NCBI GenBank assembly: GCA_023257655.1
Contig: JALRBQ010000039.1
Span: forward strand, 62,001 to 126,000
Source: Pseudomonadales bacterium
GTDB lineage: Bacteria > Pseudomonadota > Gammaproteobacteria > Pseudomonadales > Pseudohongiellaceae
Direction: 5' to 3'
Length of the DNA: 64,000 nucleotides
Shown here: piece after piece, positions 1 through 7,772 of the stretch
Layout of the letters: every line of letters starts with the position of its first letter
Position numbering within the stretch: position 1 is the stretch's first letter
Translations under genes and position numbers: made by a program
Notes under the pieces: generated by a model
Seen by the model: the letters and a program-made list of their open reading frames with translations, nothing else
Told to the model about the DNA's origin: nothing
Database searches by the model: none

Positions 1-514
1 TATTGTAACCAGCCGGCAGCATGGAGCCCGGGACGCCGCGGGTAATGCAGCGATCCCAGACGGAGTGATAGATGTAGTTGTCCTCGATGTGGGCGAAGCC
101 ATAGTCCCGTACAGCCTCCGCACTGGCACGAATCGGCGCACGTCCGTTTGGTGGGTCGACGATCAGTGAGGTCTGGCCAGTAGAGAGCACCGTATCACCA
201 GAATCGAGCCAGAACTGATTGTAGCCACCAATATTCCCTCCCGCTGCCACATTGATGTTGGCTTCTGCGCGCGCCCGATTGGCTGCCGTGCGTGCCTCCA
301 TCGCGGCAATCTCGTCGTCTGTCAGGAATTCCTTCTCGGCCAGTGCAGCAGGACGTTCGATGGGGGTGATTGTAGGGTTAATCCAGACGCCCTGAAGATC
401 GGGTTGGCCGTCGGCGGTGCGTGCGTTGACCCAGCCGCTATCCGGCTGGGCATTCACGCCACCTGAGAGGCCCACAACGAGGAACGACAGCGTGAACAGG
501 TTCTGTCGCGGCAT
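1..514 (-). CDS. Secreted 'DGQPDLQGVW' family protein, 3' part beyond window
   Basis: The reading frame opens at ATG 514 and runs off the left edge, so about 171 codons are visible. A Sec signal (MPRQNLFTLSFLVVGL, cleavage after VNAQ) precedes the motif DGQPDLQGVWINPTITPIERP. The same motif occurs in the gene at 36903-37916 (DGQPDLQGVWANNTITPVERP), so the two are paralogues. The function of this periplasmic family is unknown to me. The gene lies 36 bp downstream of a cytochrome/PHM-like gene on the same strand and probably shares its transcript. The C-terminal part is not visible, so completeness cannot be judged. Confidence 0.8.
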   Translation of the reverse strand, partial: MPRQNLFTLSFLVVGLSGGVNAQPDSGWVNARTADGQPDLQGVWINPTITPIERPAALAEKEFLTDDEIAAMEARTAANRARAEANINVAAGGNIGGYNQFWLDSGDTVLSTGQTSLIVDPPNGRAPIRASAEAVRDYGFAHIEDNYIYHSVWDRCITRGVPGSMLPAGYN

Positions 515-550
515 CGGTCGTTCCTCCGTTATGGTCTCGTGGGGCGTGGT

Positions 551-1936
551 TTAGTGGCCGTCCTCATGCATCTTGCCGGCTTCACTGAGCCAGTCCAGAT
601 CGTCTTTGCTCAGATCCAGCGTGTCAGAACGTTCCCGCCGCATCTGTTCTTCGCTGCGGGCACGAGCGAGGATGTCGGCCGGGATCTCGCCCCCGACCAC
701 GATGTGCTGGGGCTTCGTCGGCGCGTAATAGATGCGGGCATTCGCCATCTCATCCGTGGTCGCCGGTCCGTACTCTACCGAAGCTGTTGGGTCGGGATTG
801 AAGCGGTTGGCCTCGGAATTATCGAACCACCAGCTCAGGTGCATGGTGGAGCCAGCCGGTATGAATTTGGGCTTCTCATACTCGTACAGGAACTGCCAGT
901 TGAAATCATATTTTGGTACCCACAGCAGCGTTTCCATTTCGCCGTCCGGATATTCCAGGTCGTAGCGCATGGCCTTGCCGCGGTAGTGCATGTGGGGACC
1001 CATCGACAGCAGATAGATGTCTTCCTCGATCTTATGGGTGTTGGTGACTTTGAAATTCGGGTCACCGGGCGGGATGGTCCAGCCACGATGGGGCAGCAGA
1101 TTGGTCTCAACGACGTGGTCGATGATGTCGCCATCCTCGTAGAATTTGAAGCCGGCGCGCGTCATGTCAGTGACGGCAGTGCCCGCTCCGGGTGTCTTGT
1201 GATAGTGCATGTTCACTGTGATGAACGGGTCTTCCGGCATCAGCACACCCCAGCCCTCGGGATACGTGAAGGGTCCACGGCCCGGTACGCCAACCCCCAT
1301 GTGACTGGAGACGATGTGGTGCACCCAGGGTCCACCGGGATCGAGCTCGGCTTTCGAGACCCACTTCGGAGACGTGTGGGCGCCTTCGGGAATCGGCATC
1401 TGGATCGTCGGCTGCCAGTCTTCGACCTCATCTGGAACAGTGACCGGGCGTTCAAATTGCACGACGAGATCGGGGTCGCCAATCCACCAGCCCGACTCGG
1501 GCATGGCGGTGCCGCCACCACTCGCAATCAGGCCGTCGCTGTTGGCCGCATCGGCCGGGTTGCCTTCCAGAGCGCCGCCTTCGACCCAGCGGATGAGCAG
1601 TTGCTTCTCTTTCTCATCGATATAACGCTCACCCTTGAACTCGCCGCGATGACGTTCGTGTGCGCCCCATGGCGGCATATAGCCCGTGGCGAGTGCGTTC
1701 TTGATCAGCGGGGCCCAGATCTTCGCGGTGTCGTAGTCCATCAGAGACATCGGCGCGGTAATGCCACCCACGTCGGGGCCATCGGGCTGATGGCAGATGA
1801 CACAGTTTTTCTGGAATACCGGCAGCGCATCGGCATAAAAAGTGGGGGGTGTGTTCTGGGCGTGGGCAATGCTGAAACTCAGTGCAGTAGAGAGACCCAG
1901 CAATGCAGACGGAACGTTCAGAAATCGAGGTTTCAT
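551..1936 (-). CDS. Cytochrome c / PHM-like copper type II monooxygenase-like protein
   Basis: Exported 461-residue protein. ATG 1936 is chosen because a signal peptide (MKPRFLNVPSALLGL...AHAQ) follows it and AAGGA sits just upstream. A single c-type heme site, CVICH, lies at residues 45-49. The rest resembles the two copper domains of peptidylglycine alpha-hydroxylating monooxygenase (PHM). VHHIVSSH matches the CuH histidines, MHYH is a further candidate ligand, GPHMHYRG matches the HxH of CuM, and TTDEMANARIYY carries the DEM methionine of CuM. I infer a periplasmic copper oxygenase that takes electrons through its own heme; the substrate is unknown. A paralogue lies at 29833-31302. The partial gene downstream (1-514) also has its paralogue in that second locus. 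Confidence 0.82.
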   Translation of the reverse strand: MKPRFLNVPSALLGLSTALSFSIAHAQNTPPTFYADALPVFQKNCVICHQPDGPDVGGITAPMSLMDYDTAKIWAPLIKNALATGYMPPWGAHERHRGEFKGERYIDEKEKQLLIRWVEGGALEGNPADAANSDGLIASGGGTAMPESGWWIGDPDLVVQFERPVTVPDEVEDWQPTIQMPIPEGAHTSPKWVSKAELDPGGPWVHHIVSSHMGVGVPGRGPFTYPEGWGVLMPEDPFITVNMHYHKTPGAGTAVTDMTRAGFKFYEDGDIIDHVVETNLLPHRGWTIPPGDPNFKVTNTHKIEEDIYLLSMGPHMHYRGKAMRYDLEYPDGEMETLLWVPKYDFNWQFLYEYEKPKFIPAGSTMHLSWWFDNSEANRFNPDPTASVEYGPATTDEMANARIYYAPTKPQHIVVGGEIPADILARARSEEQMRRERSDTLDLSKDDLDWLSEAGKMHEDGH

Positions 1937-2458
1937 GAGGTTTCCTTTATTATTGGTAAACTCCCGAAAGCCTAATGTCATTCCTGAAAAAAGTCTATTG
2001 ATTCCCGTGCCTGTCAAAGGGCTCGCGAGCTGCCGATATACATCGAAATTTCCGATTATCGGCATAGATATTAATTGTTTTACCGATGAATGGTGCTGCC
2101 ATAAGCTTTGTCTCGTTGCCGTGGTAGCAAGGTCAGGTCAATTGGACGCACCGGGACACTCGACCTTCGCGGCAGCCCGGATTCCGGTTTAATCCAATCC
2201 CTTGTTCTTGACGTAATAGTCATGAGTCTGCCGAATTCTCGGCCACACGCGGGCTTCTGCAAGTGTATTTCTCCAGGCATGTACCGTCTCAGCCGGTGCC
2301 ATGTCTTTGTTTACGACGGTCCAGCTTCCCCGCTGCGCCGTCGTTCTTTTTTGTGCAGCCCGCATTTTTGTGCAACCCGCATTCTTCACAGTGGCTTCGA
2401 TCCTGTGCCAAATAATCCTTTAACGAGTGGGCCGGGTCGCCGCAGGTCGGCACGTTGA
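1937..2458. other. Intergenic region with no convincing gene; 17-bp tandem repeat
   Basis: About 520 bp separate the cytochrome/PHM-like gene from the TonB-plug-like gene. A minus-strand frame of some 66 codons (2189-2389) contains a protein-like stretch, WTVVNKDMAPAETVHAW, but it has no recognised homologue, clear ribosome site or signal; it may be a gene remnant. A 17-bp unit (TTTTTGTGCARCCCGCA) is repeated head to tail at 2348-2381. The promoter of the cytochrome/PHM-like gene should lie near 1940-2060. Confidence 0.5.
2348..2381. repeat. Two tandem 17-bp direct repeats
   Basis: TTTTTGTGCAGCCCGCA at 2348-2364 is followed directly by TTTTTGTGCAACCCGCA at 2365-2381, with one mismatch. It lies in a non-coding gap and its role is unknown. 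Confidence 0.85.
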
Positions 2459-3067
2459 CTACTCGGATTCGAATTTGGCCTTTCGTGCCGCCTCGTACTC
2501 TGCACGCAGTTCACCGATCCTGCGCAGCGCCGCCATGTAATCGGGATTTTCGGTCGCAATGCGCAGGATTTCCTGGCTCAGTGCTTCGTACTTGGCGCTG
2601 GCCTGGGCTTTCAGTTCCTTGTCAGATTCCAGAAAACTGAGCCCATAGTTCAAGAGGGTGACGTCGATGCCGTCGGTAGTGTAGGCATTACGGATCTGGG
2701 ACAGGGCGTTCTGGGACGTTTCTTTTCGCAGATTCGTAAGGAAGACCGGTTCGCACGCGCGTTGCACGATGTGGGAGGTCGTCTTGGTCTCGGTGATGCA
2801 GTAAATATCGAAGTCGTCTGAACTGTTCAGTGCATTGAACGCGCGGTACATGTCTTCCTCGGCGCGTTCGAGAGCATTCTTCATGGATAACAGCGAACGT
2901 TCACCCGTGACCGTGATTTCTTCGATGCTGCGTGCGCTTTGCGCCGGGGTCGGGGAGGGTGCCGAGTCGTCCTGGGCCAGAATCACACAACTCGCCAGCA
3001 GCATGAGGCTGCTCGCCAGTAGCCGCGGCAAGGTTCTGGAAAGGTTAACTAGTGGTCTACGGGTCAT
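2459..3067 (-). CDS. Secreted protein with TonB-plug-like EEITVTGE motif
   Basis: 202 residues from ATG 3067; a TTG eight codons upstream would overlap the preceding gene. An uncleaved or Sec signal (LLASSLMLLASCVILAQ) precedes a Pro/Ser linker and the sequence SIEEITVTGERSL. That sequence resembles the start of the plug domain in TonB-dependent receptors of marine gammaproteobacteria, but no barrel follows. The remainder is mostly helical and charged, with three cysteines around residues 90-110 (DFDIYCITE, RACEPVF). I recall similar conserved proteins of unknown function in Gammaproteobacteria. The gene starts 5 bp after the D-amino-acid-oxidase-like gene and is probably cotranscribed with it. 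Confidence 0.7.
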   Translation of the reverse strand: MTRRPLVNLSRTLPRLLASSLMLLASCVILAQDDSAPSPTPAQSARSIEEITVTGERSLLSMKNALERAEEDMYRAFNALNSSDDFDIYCITETKTTSHIVQRACEPVFLTNLRKETSQNALSQIRNAYTTDGIDVTLLNYGLSFLESDKELKAQASAKYEALSQEILRIATENPDYMAALRRIGELRAEYEAARKAKFESE

Positions 3068-3072
3068 GTTGA

Positions 3073-4203
3073 CTAGCTGTCGAACGCCCAAGGATCCTGC
3101 ATCGCATTGAAGAATGCCGAGTGTCCGTCCACGATACGGCGCATTTCAACTGGGTCGGGCTGGAGTGACCATTCATTGCGCTGAAAGGTGCCGCCCAGCA
3201 GGATGCCGTCGTGACGGGGGAACATGTACAGTCCGCCGTTGCCGAGAATCATATAGTCCACCTCCTCCTGGGGCAGTACGAAGGTCAGTTGACCCTTGAT
3301 CGGGAACAGCTCCGGGTCCTTGAAGAGGTCGCGGGCGCCGAGGCCAGAGCAGTTCATGATCACGGGTTCTGGCAGACTCAGCGCATGAGCACGGTCGACG
3401 AAGTCCACGACTTCGATCTTGCCACCCGCGGTGTAGAAATCTTCGATCATCGCCGGCAAGTAGATAGCAGGCTCAATGAGCATGGTGTCGTAATGACGCA
3501 CGAAGCGTGCTGGAAATGGGTGCTGGCCCGGCGGGATATCCATCAATTGTGGGTACATCGACGCGTGCCGGTCATTGAAGTTATCCGGTGGTGCCGGTTC
3601 ACTGCCGATCGTATAGTTACTGATCCAGCGAATCCCGTAACGCGGGCCCACCAGATTCTGGTAGTAGCGATAGGCCAGGGCCATCGCCGCTTCGAATTGG
3701 GCGGCGAATTCCGGTGTCACAAATTCATCGTCATAGACCGAGGTCGGTGACCACTGTCCGCCCGCGATATTGGACGTGGTGTGTGGCGGCAGATCCTTTG
3801 CATAGATGGTGACATCCCAGCCTCGATCCTGCATGAGGCGAGCGGTGGCCAGACCGACCGCCCCGCAGCCGATCACCGCGCAGCGCTTGTGTTGTGTTTG
3901 CAGTGCCAGTTCCATTGCCAGGTGCGATGTACCCCAGGACAGTGTGATGCCACCACCCCCATGACCATAGTTATGCACGACAAGCTTGTCATCGAATTGC
4001 TCGGCCTTGACCACGAAACCCTTGCTGCGAAACGGCCGCAAGCCGACGACGGTGCGAATGACACGCTCATCGCTGACCCTGACGCGACGCAAGGGTAATC
4101 CGGAGGGGGTGTAGTTTGCGGCGGTCGCATTGACGAGATTGCTGCAGGCACTGACCAGTGGTAACAGGGCAAGTGACTGCATAAATGCTCTTCTGTCTGT
4201 CAT
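3073..4203 (-). CDS. D-amino-acid-oxidase-like FAD oxidoreductase, exported lipoprotein
   Basis: 376 residues. The N-terminus MTDRRAFMQSLALLPLVSAC combines a twin-arginine-like motif with a lipobox ending at Cys20, suggesting a folded, FAD-loaded protein exported by Tat and lipid-anchored. The FAD dinucleotide fold is at about residues 106-130 (CAVIGCGAVGLATARLM). The DAO-family signatures NIAGGQWSP, VIMNCSGLGARDL and the C-terminal GGLYMFPRHDGILLGGTF are present. Known members oxidise D-amino acids to keto acids with H2O2 and ammonia; substrate choice here is inferred only. The TonB-plug-like gene follows after 5 bp. Export of a DAO-type enzyme is unusual, as most are cytoplasmic or peroxisomal. 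Confidence 0.82.
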   Translation of the reverse strand: MTDRRAFMQSLALLPLVSACSNLVNATAANYTPSGLPLRRVRVSDERVIRTVVGLRPFRSKGFVVKAEQFDDKLVVHNYGHGGGGITLSWGTSHLAMELALQTQHKRCAVIGCGAVGLATARLMQDRGWDVTIYAKDLPPHTTSNIAGGQWSPTSVYDDEFVTPEFAAQFEAAMALAYRYYQNLVGPRYGIRWISNYTIGSEPAPPDNFNDRHASMYPQLMDIPPGQHPFPARFVRHYDTMLIEPAIYLPAMIEDFYTAGGKIEVVDFVDRAHALSLPEPVIMNCSGLGARDLFKDPELFPIKGQLTFVLPQEEVDYMILGNGGLYMFPRHDGILLGGTFQRNEWSLQPDPVEMRRIVDGHSAFFNAMQDPWAFDS

Positions 4204-4382
4204 GAGAGAGTGTCCTTCCCGGTGTCGGGCTTACGATGAAGAGACAGCCTTGCCGGTGTCTCGCAGAGTCTGGAAGCTTCGACGAAATTGGCCACGAACG
4301 CAACCTCGCGCAGCGAACCCGTTAGCGAAACAGACTGCAGGCGCAACAGCCTGCACGATTTCCGTGCACAGAAAACGTGTCC

Positions 4383-4410
4383 AAAAAAAAGAGCAGGCCA
4401 GGCCTGCTCT
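4383..4410 (-). terminator. Rho-independent terminator of the esterase gene
   Basis: Read on the minus strand, the arms GAGCAGGCC and GGCCTGCTC are separated by one base and followed by eight T residues. It lies about 20 bp past the esterase stop, so it separates the esterase transcript from the D-amino-acid-oxidase unit. Confidence 0.88.
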
Positions 4411-4430
4411 TCATTGTCTCGCTGTCCGGT

Positions 4431-5315
4431 CTAGTCAGACCAACTTGCATTGGGTTTCGGATGGGCATAGAGCCATTCGACGACCTGCTGGCTGAAGCTC
4501 TCTGACAGGTTGGGGACGTGGGCGCCACCTGCGATGGTCCACAATTCGGCACTGCCACCCGCCTTGCAGCCCTGTTTAAAGGCAAGCGCAGTACTCTCAT
4601 ACCCGTCTATCGTGGCCTCCAGATCGCGCAGTTCTCGCTCTGCACCCTGAGTGCTGCAGCCGTTATAGGATGCCCAGCGTTGCACTGTCTCCAGCGCGCT
4701 GGGATAGCGGTTGCCACGAATCTCGTCGCCGTTATAAGCGATCGTGCCATCGGCAGTGCCGTGAATCTGCAGGACGTGCACCGGATTCGCCGGCGGATTG
4801 CGATCGTCGATGTGATTGGCGCCCGCGAGGCTGGCAATCGCCGCGATCATGTCGGAGTGCTCATAGGCGACCCGGTAAGACATGAAGCCGCCATTGGAAT
4901 GGCCAATCAGGAAGATGCGGGCGGGATCGACGTTGTAATCGGCGCGCACGGCGGCAACGATGTTTTGAACATAGCTGGAGTCATCAACCGCCGTGTTGAA
5001 GAAATCACAGCAGGCCGGCGTGGCATTCCAGAATCGGTTGTTATCGCCACCGGGCTCCCGATTACCGTCAGGGGCGACAAACAGGAAGCCGTAGTTGTCG
5101 ACTAGCTTGCTGATACCCATGTAGGAATCCTGGCTCTGGCCACTGGAGGTGTAGCCGTGCAACAGGATGATCAGGGGTGTCGGGACATCCGACTTGTAGC
5201 TGGATGGGACCTTTACCGGTAATACTCCGCGGCCGAGATCGATTGACTGGGCAGCGAGCGAGGTGCAGGCGAATACCGCCAGCAGGGCAATGAAAGATGT
5301 GCGTAGCTTTGACAT
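4431..5315 (-). CDS. Secreted alpha/beta hydrolase, PHB-depolymerase/feruloyl-esterase type
   Basis: 294 residues with a Sec signal (MSKLRTSFIALLAVFACTSLAAQ). It belongs to the LpqC/esterase-PHB group. The oxyanion motif is IILLHGYTSSG, the nucleophile serine is in GHSNGGFMSY, a likely acid is in HGTADGTIAY, and the C-terminal histidine is in GGAHVPNL. Members hydrolyse ester bonds in polyhydroxyalkanoates or in feruloyl or acetyl esters of polysaccharides; the substrate cannot be told here. Cysteines near ATPACCDFFN probably form disulfides. It is transcribed alone, with a strong terminator downstream. Confidence 0.87.
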   Translation of the reverse strand: MSKLRTSFIALLAVFACTSLAAQSIDLGRGVLPVKVPSSYKSDVPTPLIILLHGYTSSGQSQDSYMGISKLVDNYGFLFVAPDGNREPGGDNNRFWNATPACCDFFNTAVDDSSYVQNIVAAVRADYNVDPARIFLIGHSNGGFMSYRVAYEHSDMIAAIASLAGANHIDDRNPPANPVHVLQIHGTADGTIAYNGDEIRGNRYPSALETVQRWASYNGCSTQGAERELRDLEATIDGYESTALAFKQGCKAGGSAELWTIAGGAHVPNLSESFSQQVVEWLYAHPKPNASWSD

Positions 5316-5403
5316 AGTGAATTCCTGTTCGCGGATGGTAAGAGTGGTTGGCAGGCGCCCGCGAGCGCCTAGCCTACTCTAATCTGGGAATAAGGAGAAC
5401 CAA

Positions 5404-6372
5404 TCAGGGGATCAGCAGAACCTTGCCGGTTGTCTTGCGACCTTCCAGCGCTCGATGTGCCTCCTGCGCTTCGGCGAGTGGGTAGTTGTGTTCCATGCGC
5501 AATTTGACCTTGCCATCACGAACCCAGCTCATGAAATCGCCAGCACGCCATTCGAGATCCGCTCGGGCAGCGGTGTAATCGAACAGCGTCGGACGAGTCA
5601 GGAACAGTGAGCCGCGCGGCCCCAGCGTGGCCGGATTGAATTGCGTCACCGGACCACTGGCGTTTCCGTACAGTACCATCATGCCGAAGCGACGCAGACA
5701 ATTGAGACTCTTCTCAAACGTGGAGAGGCCGACAGAGTCGTAGACTACGTGCACTCCGGCGCCATCTGTGAGGCGTTTTACCTCGGCCTCAAAATCCTGT
5801 TCGGTGTAGAGAATAACTTCATCTGCCCCGGCGCCCCGTGACAATTCCGCTTTGGCTTCGGTGGATACGGTGGTGATGACATGGGCTCCGATATTCTTGG
5901 CAATCTGCGTCAACAACAAGCCCACGCCGCCGGCGCCGGCATGAATCACACAGGTTTCACCCTTGGCCAGTTTGTAGGTGGAGTGGCTGAGGTAGTGCGC
6001 GGTGCAGCCTTGCAACATGGAGGCGGCTGCCTGCTGCGTGCTCACTCCCTCAGGAATGGCCACGAGCTTGGACTGATCGACCGCGGCATAGTCGGCGTAG
6101 GCGCCGAGTGCGCTCGTGTAGGCAACCCGGTCGCCCACGGCAAACATCGTGACATCCTTGCCGATCGCCTCGACCACGCCGGCGCCTTCGAGGCCCAGTG
6201 TCGCGGGCAGAGGAATGGGATAGAGGCCGGTGCGCTGGTAGGTGTCGATGTAGTTGATGCCAGCTGCTTCGATCTTGACCAGGGCCTCGGTGGCGCCGGG
6301 TGTCGGCTGATCCCGATCGCCATAGGTCATGACCTCGGGGCCGCCGAATTCTTTGATTGTGATTGCCTTCAT
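5404..6372 (-). CDS. qor: NADPH:quinone oxidoreductase (QorA type)
   Basis: 322 residues from ATG 6372, which is preceded by GGGAAG at good spacing. This medium-chain dehydrogenase lacks the structural and catalytic zinc ligands. It shows the quinone-reductase pattern: MKAITIKEFGGPEVM, GxNYIDTYQRTGLY, LGLEGAGVVE and the NADPH-binding AGAGGVGLLLTQIAK. It probably reduces quinones by one electron in the cytoplasm. It is divergent from the PQQ sugar dehydrogenase gene at 6567. A second, more distant family member lies at 48639-49625. Confidence 0.88.
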   Translation of the reverse strand: MKAITIKEFGGPEVMTYGDRDQPTPGATEALVKIEAAGINYIDTYQRTGLYPIPLPATLGLEGAGVVEAIGKDVTMFAVGDRVAYTSALGAYADYAAVDQSKLVAIPEGVSTQQAAASMLQGCTAHYLSHSTYKLAKGETCVIHAGAGGVGLLLTQIAKNIGAHVITTVSTEAKAELSRGAGADEVILYTEQDFEAEVKRLTDGAGVHVVYDSVGLSTFEKSLNCLRRFGMMVLYGNASGPVTQFNPATLGPRGSLFLTRPTLFDYTAARADLEWRAGDFMSWVRDGKVKLRMEHNYPLAEAQEAHRALEGRKTTGKVLLIP

Positions 6373-6566
6373 TGCTTCTTCCCTCTGCAAAAGCGCTCTT
6401 TATCGCAAAAATTGTCCGCGCTGACAACGAGTGCCGTTATCGCGGTCCCACAGAGGGGTGCCGGGCGCCGTAGCGACTGGATTTCATTGGAGGTGGGGTT
6501 TATGCTGCCTGAGCCTCGACAAGGCTCATACAGAAAAATTATTCATAAATCCAAGGAGCACCGGGC

Positions 6567-7769
6567 ATGCAGCACTCATCCCGTCACCCACTCGCCCGGC
6601 TAGTCGCATTGATTCTGCCGATCGTCCTCTTCTCCGCCGCCCTGGGCCAATCAGTACCGGCTTCGGAACAGATTACGAGTTTTGAAATTCCCCAATTGCG
6701 GGTCGTGACCGTGGCCGAGGGCTTGTCGAATCCGTTTGCCATGGCGTTTCGCAGCAATGGCGATATTCTTATTACCGAGCGCTACACCGGCAGACTGCGT
6801 CTCGTGCGCAACGGTCAGTTGCTGGCCTCCGCCATCCCAGGTGTGCCCGCAGTGTATGGCGAAATTTTTCGCGCTGGCCTGATGGCCGTTGCCCTGCATC
6901 CAGACGATGACGAACTGGTTTATCTGACGTTTACCAAGTCAATCGAAGTCGAAGGTGAGACCGAACAGACTGTCGCGCTGGTGCGCGGGCGCTTGCGTGA
7001 AGATCGCCTGACCGACGTTCAGGAGCTGTTTACCGCGAAGGGACTGGATCGGGGTATCGCCGGGGCCGCGCTGCTCTTCGCGCCGGACAAGACTCTGTTC
7101 CTGTCAGTCGGAGGTGCGTATGTCTACGCAGGGCTGGGTGACTATGCGCAGGACCCGACAATTCATTATGGCAAGCTACTGCGGCTCAGCGATGACGGCA
7201 GCGTGCCGGCGGATAATCCATTCGTGACCAGCGGAGCCTATTTACCCGAGGTCTACAGTGTCGGCCACCGCAATCAGTTGGGGCTGGCCTTTCATCCCGT
7301 AACAGGCAAGCTATGGGCATCAGAGAATGGTCCGCAGGGTGGCGACGAGGTCAATATCATTGAACCGGGAGCCAACTATGGTTGGCCGCTGGTTTCTTAT
7401 AGCCGGCAGTATCGCGGCGAATGGATCACCGAGAACCGGCAACAGGAAGGCTTGGTAAATCCGGTTGTGATCTGGTGGCCCTCGATCGCTCCAGCCGGAA
7501 TCACCTTCTACACAGGTGACAAGTTTCCGGAATGGCAGGGCAATCTTTTCGTTGGTTCGATGGTGACCGGTCGTATTCCAGGGACGGGTCATCTCGAGCG
7601 CATCGTCTTCAATTCCAATGGCGACGAGATACGTCGAGAGAGCCTGCTGCGAGAGCGGAGAGAGCGCGTGCGTGATGTGCAGCAGGGCCCCGATGGTTTC
7701 CTGTATGTGCTGACCGATGAGGAGTCCGGGAGTTTGTTGCGACTCGAACCTGCGGCTGTTGCGAATTAG
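6567..7769 (+). CDS. PQQ-dependent aldose sugar dehydrogenase family protein (copy 1)
   Basis: 400 residues with a Sec signal (LVALILPIVLFSAALGQ). It is a six-bladed propeller of the glucose/sorbosone dehydrogenase family. Hallmarks are LSNPFAMAFRSNGDILITER at the start of the propeller, GHRNQLGLAFHP, ENGPQGGDEVN and NYGWPLVSY. Members oxidise aldoses in the periplasm with PQQ as cofactor; PQQ genes are not in this window. The gene ends 3 bp from the convergent carboxyltransferase gene. Compared with the paralogue at 19966-21114 it has LERIVFNSNGDEI near the end and ENG where the other has EHG. Confidence 0.85.
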   Translation: MQHSSRHPLARLVALILPIVLFSAALGQSVPASEQITSFEIPQLRVVTVAEGLSNPFAMAFRSNGDILITERYTGRLRLVRNGQLLASAIPGVPAVYGEIFRAGLMAVALHPDDDELVYLTFTKSIEVEGETEQTVALVRGRLREDRLTDVQELFTAKGLDRGIAGAALLFAPDKTLFLSVGGAYVYAGLGDYAQDPTIHYGKLLRLSDDGSVPADNPFVTSGAYLPEVYSVGHRNQLGLAFHPVTGKLWASENGPQGGDEVNIIEPGANYGWPLVSYSRQYRGEWITENRQQEGLVNPVVIWWPSIAPAGITFYTGDKFPEWQGNLFVGSMVTGRIPGTGHLERIVFNSNGDEIRRESLLRERRERVRDVQQGPDGFLYVLTDEESGSLLRLEPAAVAN

Positions 7770-7772
7770 GGT

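Noticed and set aside
539-1975. Long plus-strand open frame of 478 codons
   Set aside because: It is antisense to the cytochrome/PHM-like gene, which has a signal peptide and heme motif; the plus frame has no recognisable domain.
2189-2389. Minus-strand gene of 66 codons
   Set aside because: It lacks a ribosome site and recognisable family, and overlaps another equally unsupported frame; left as a possible remnant.
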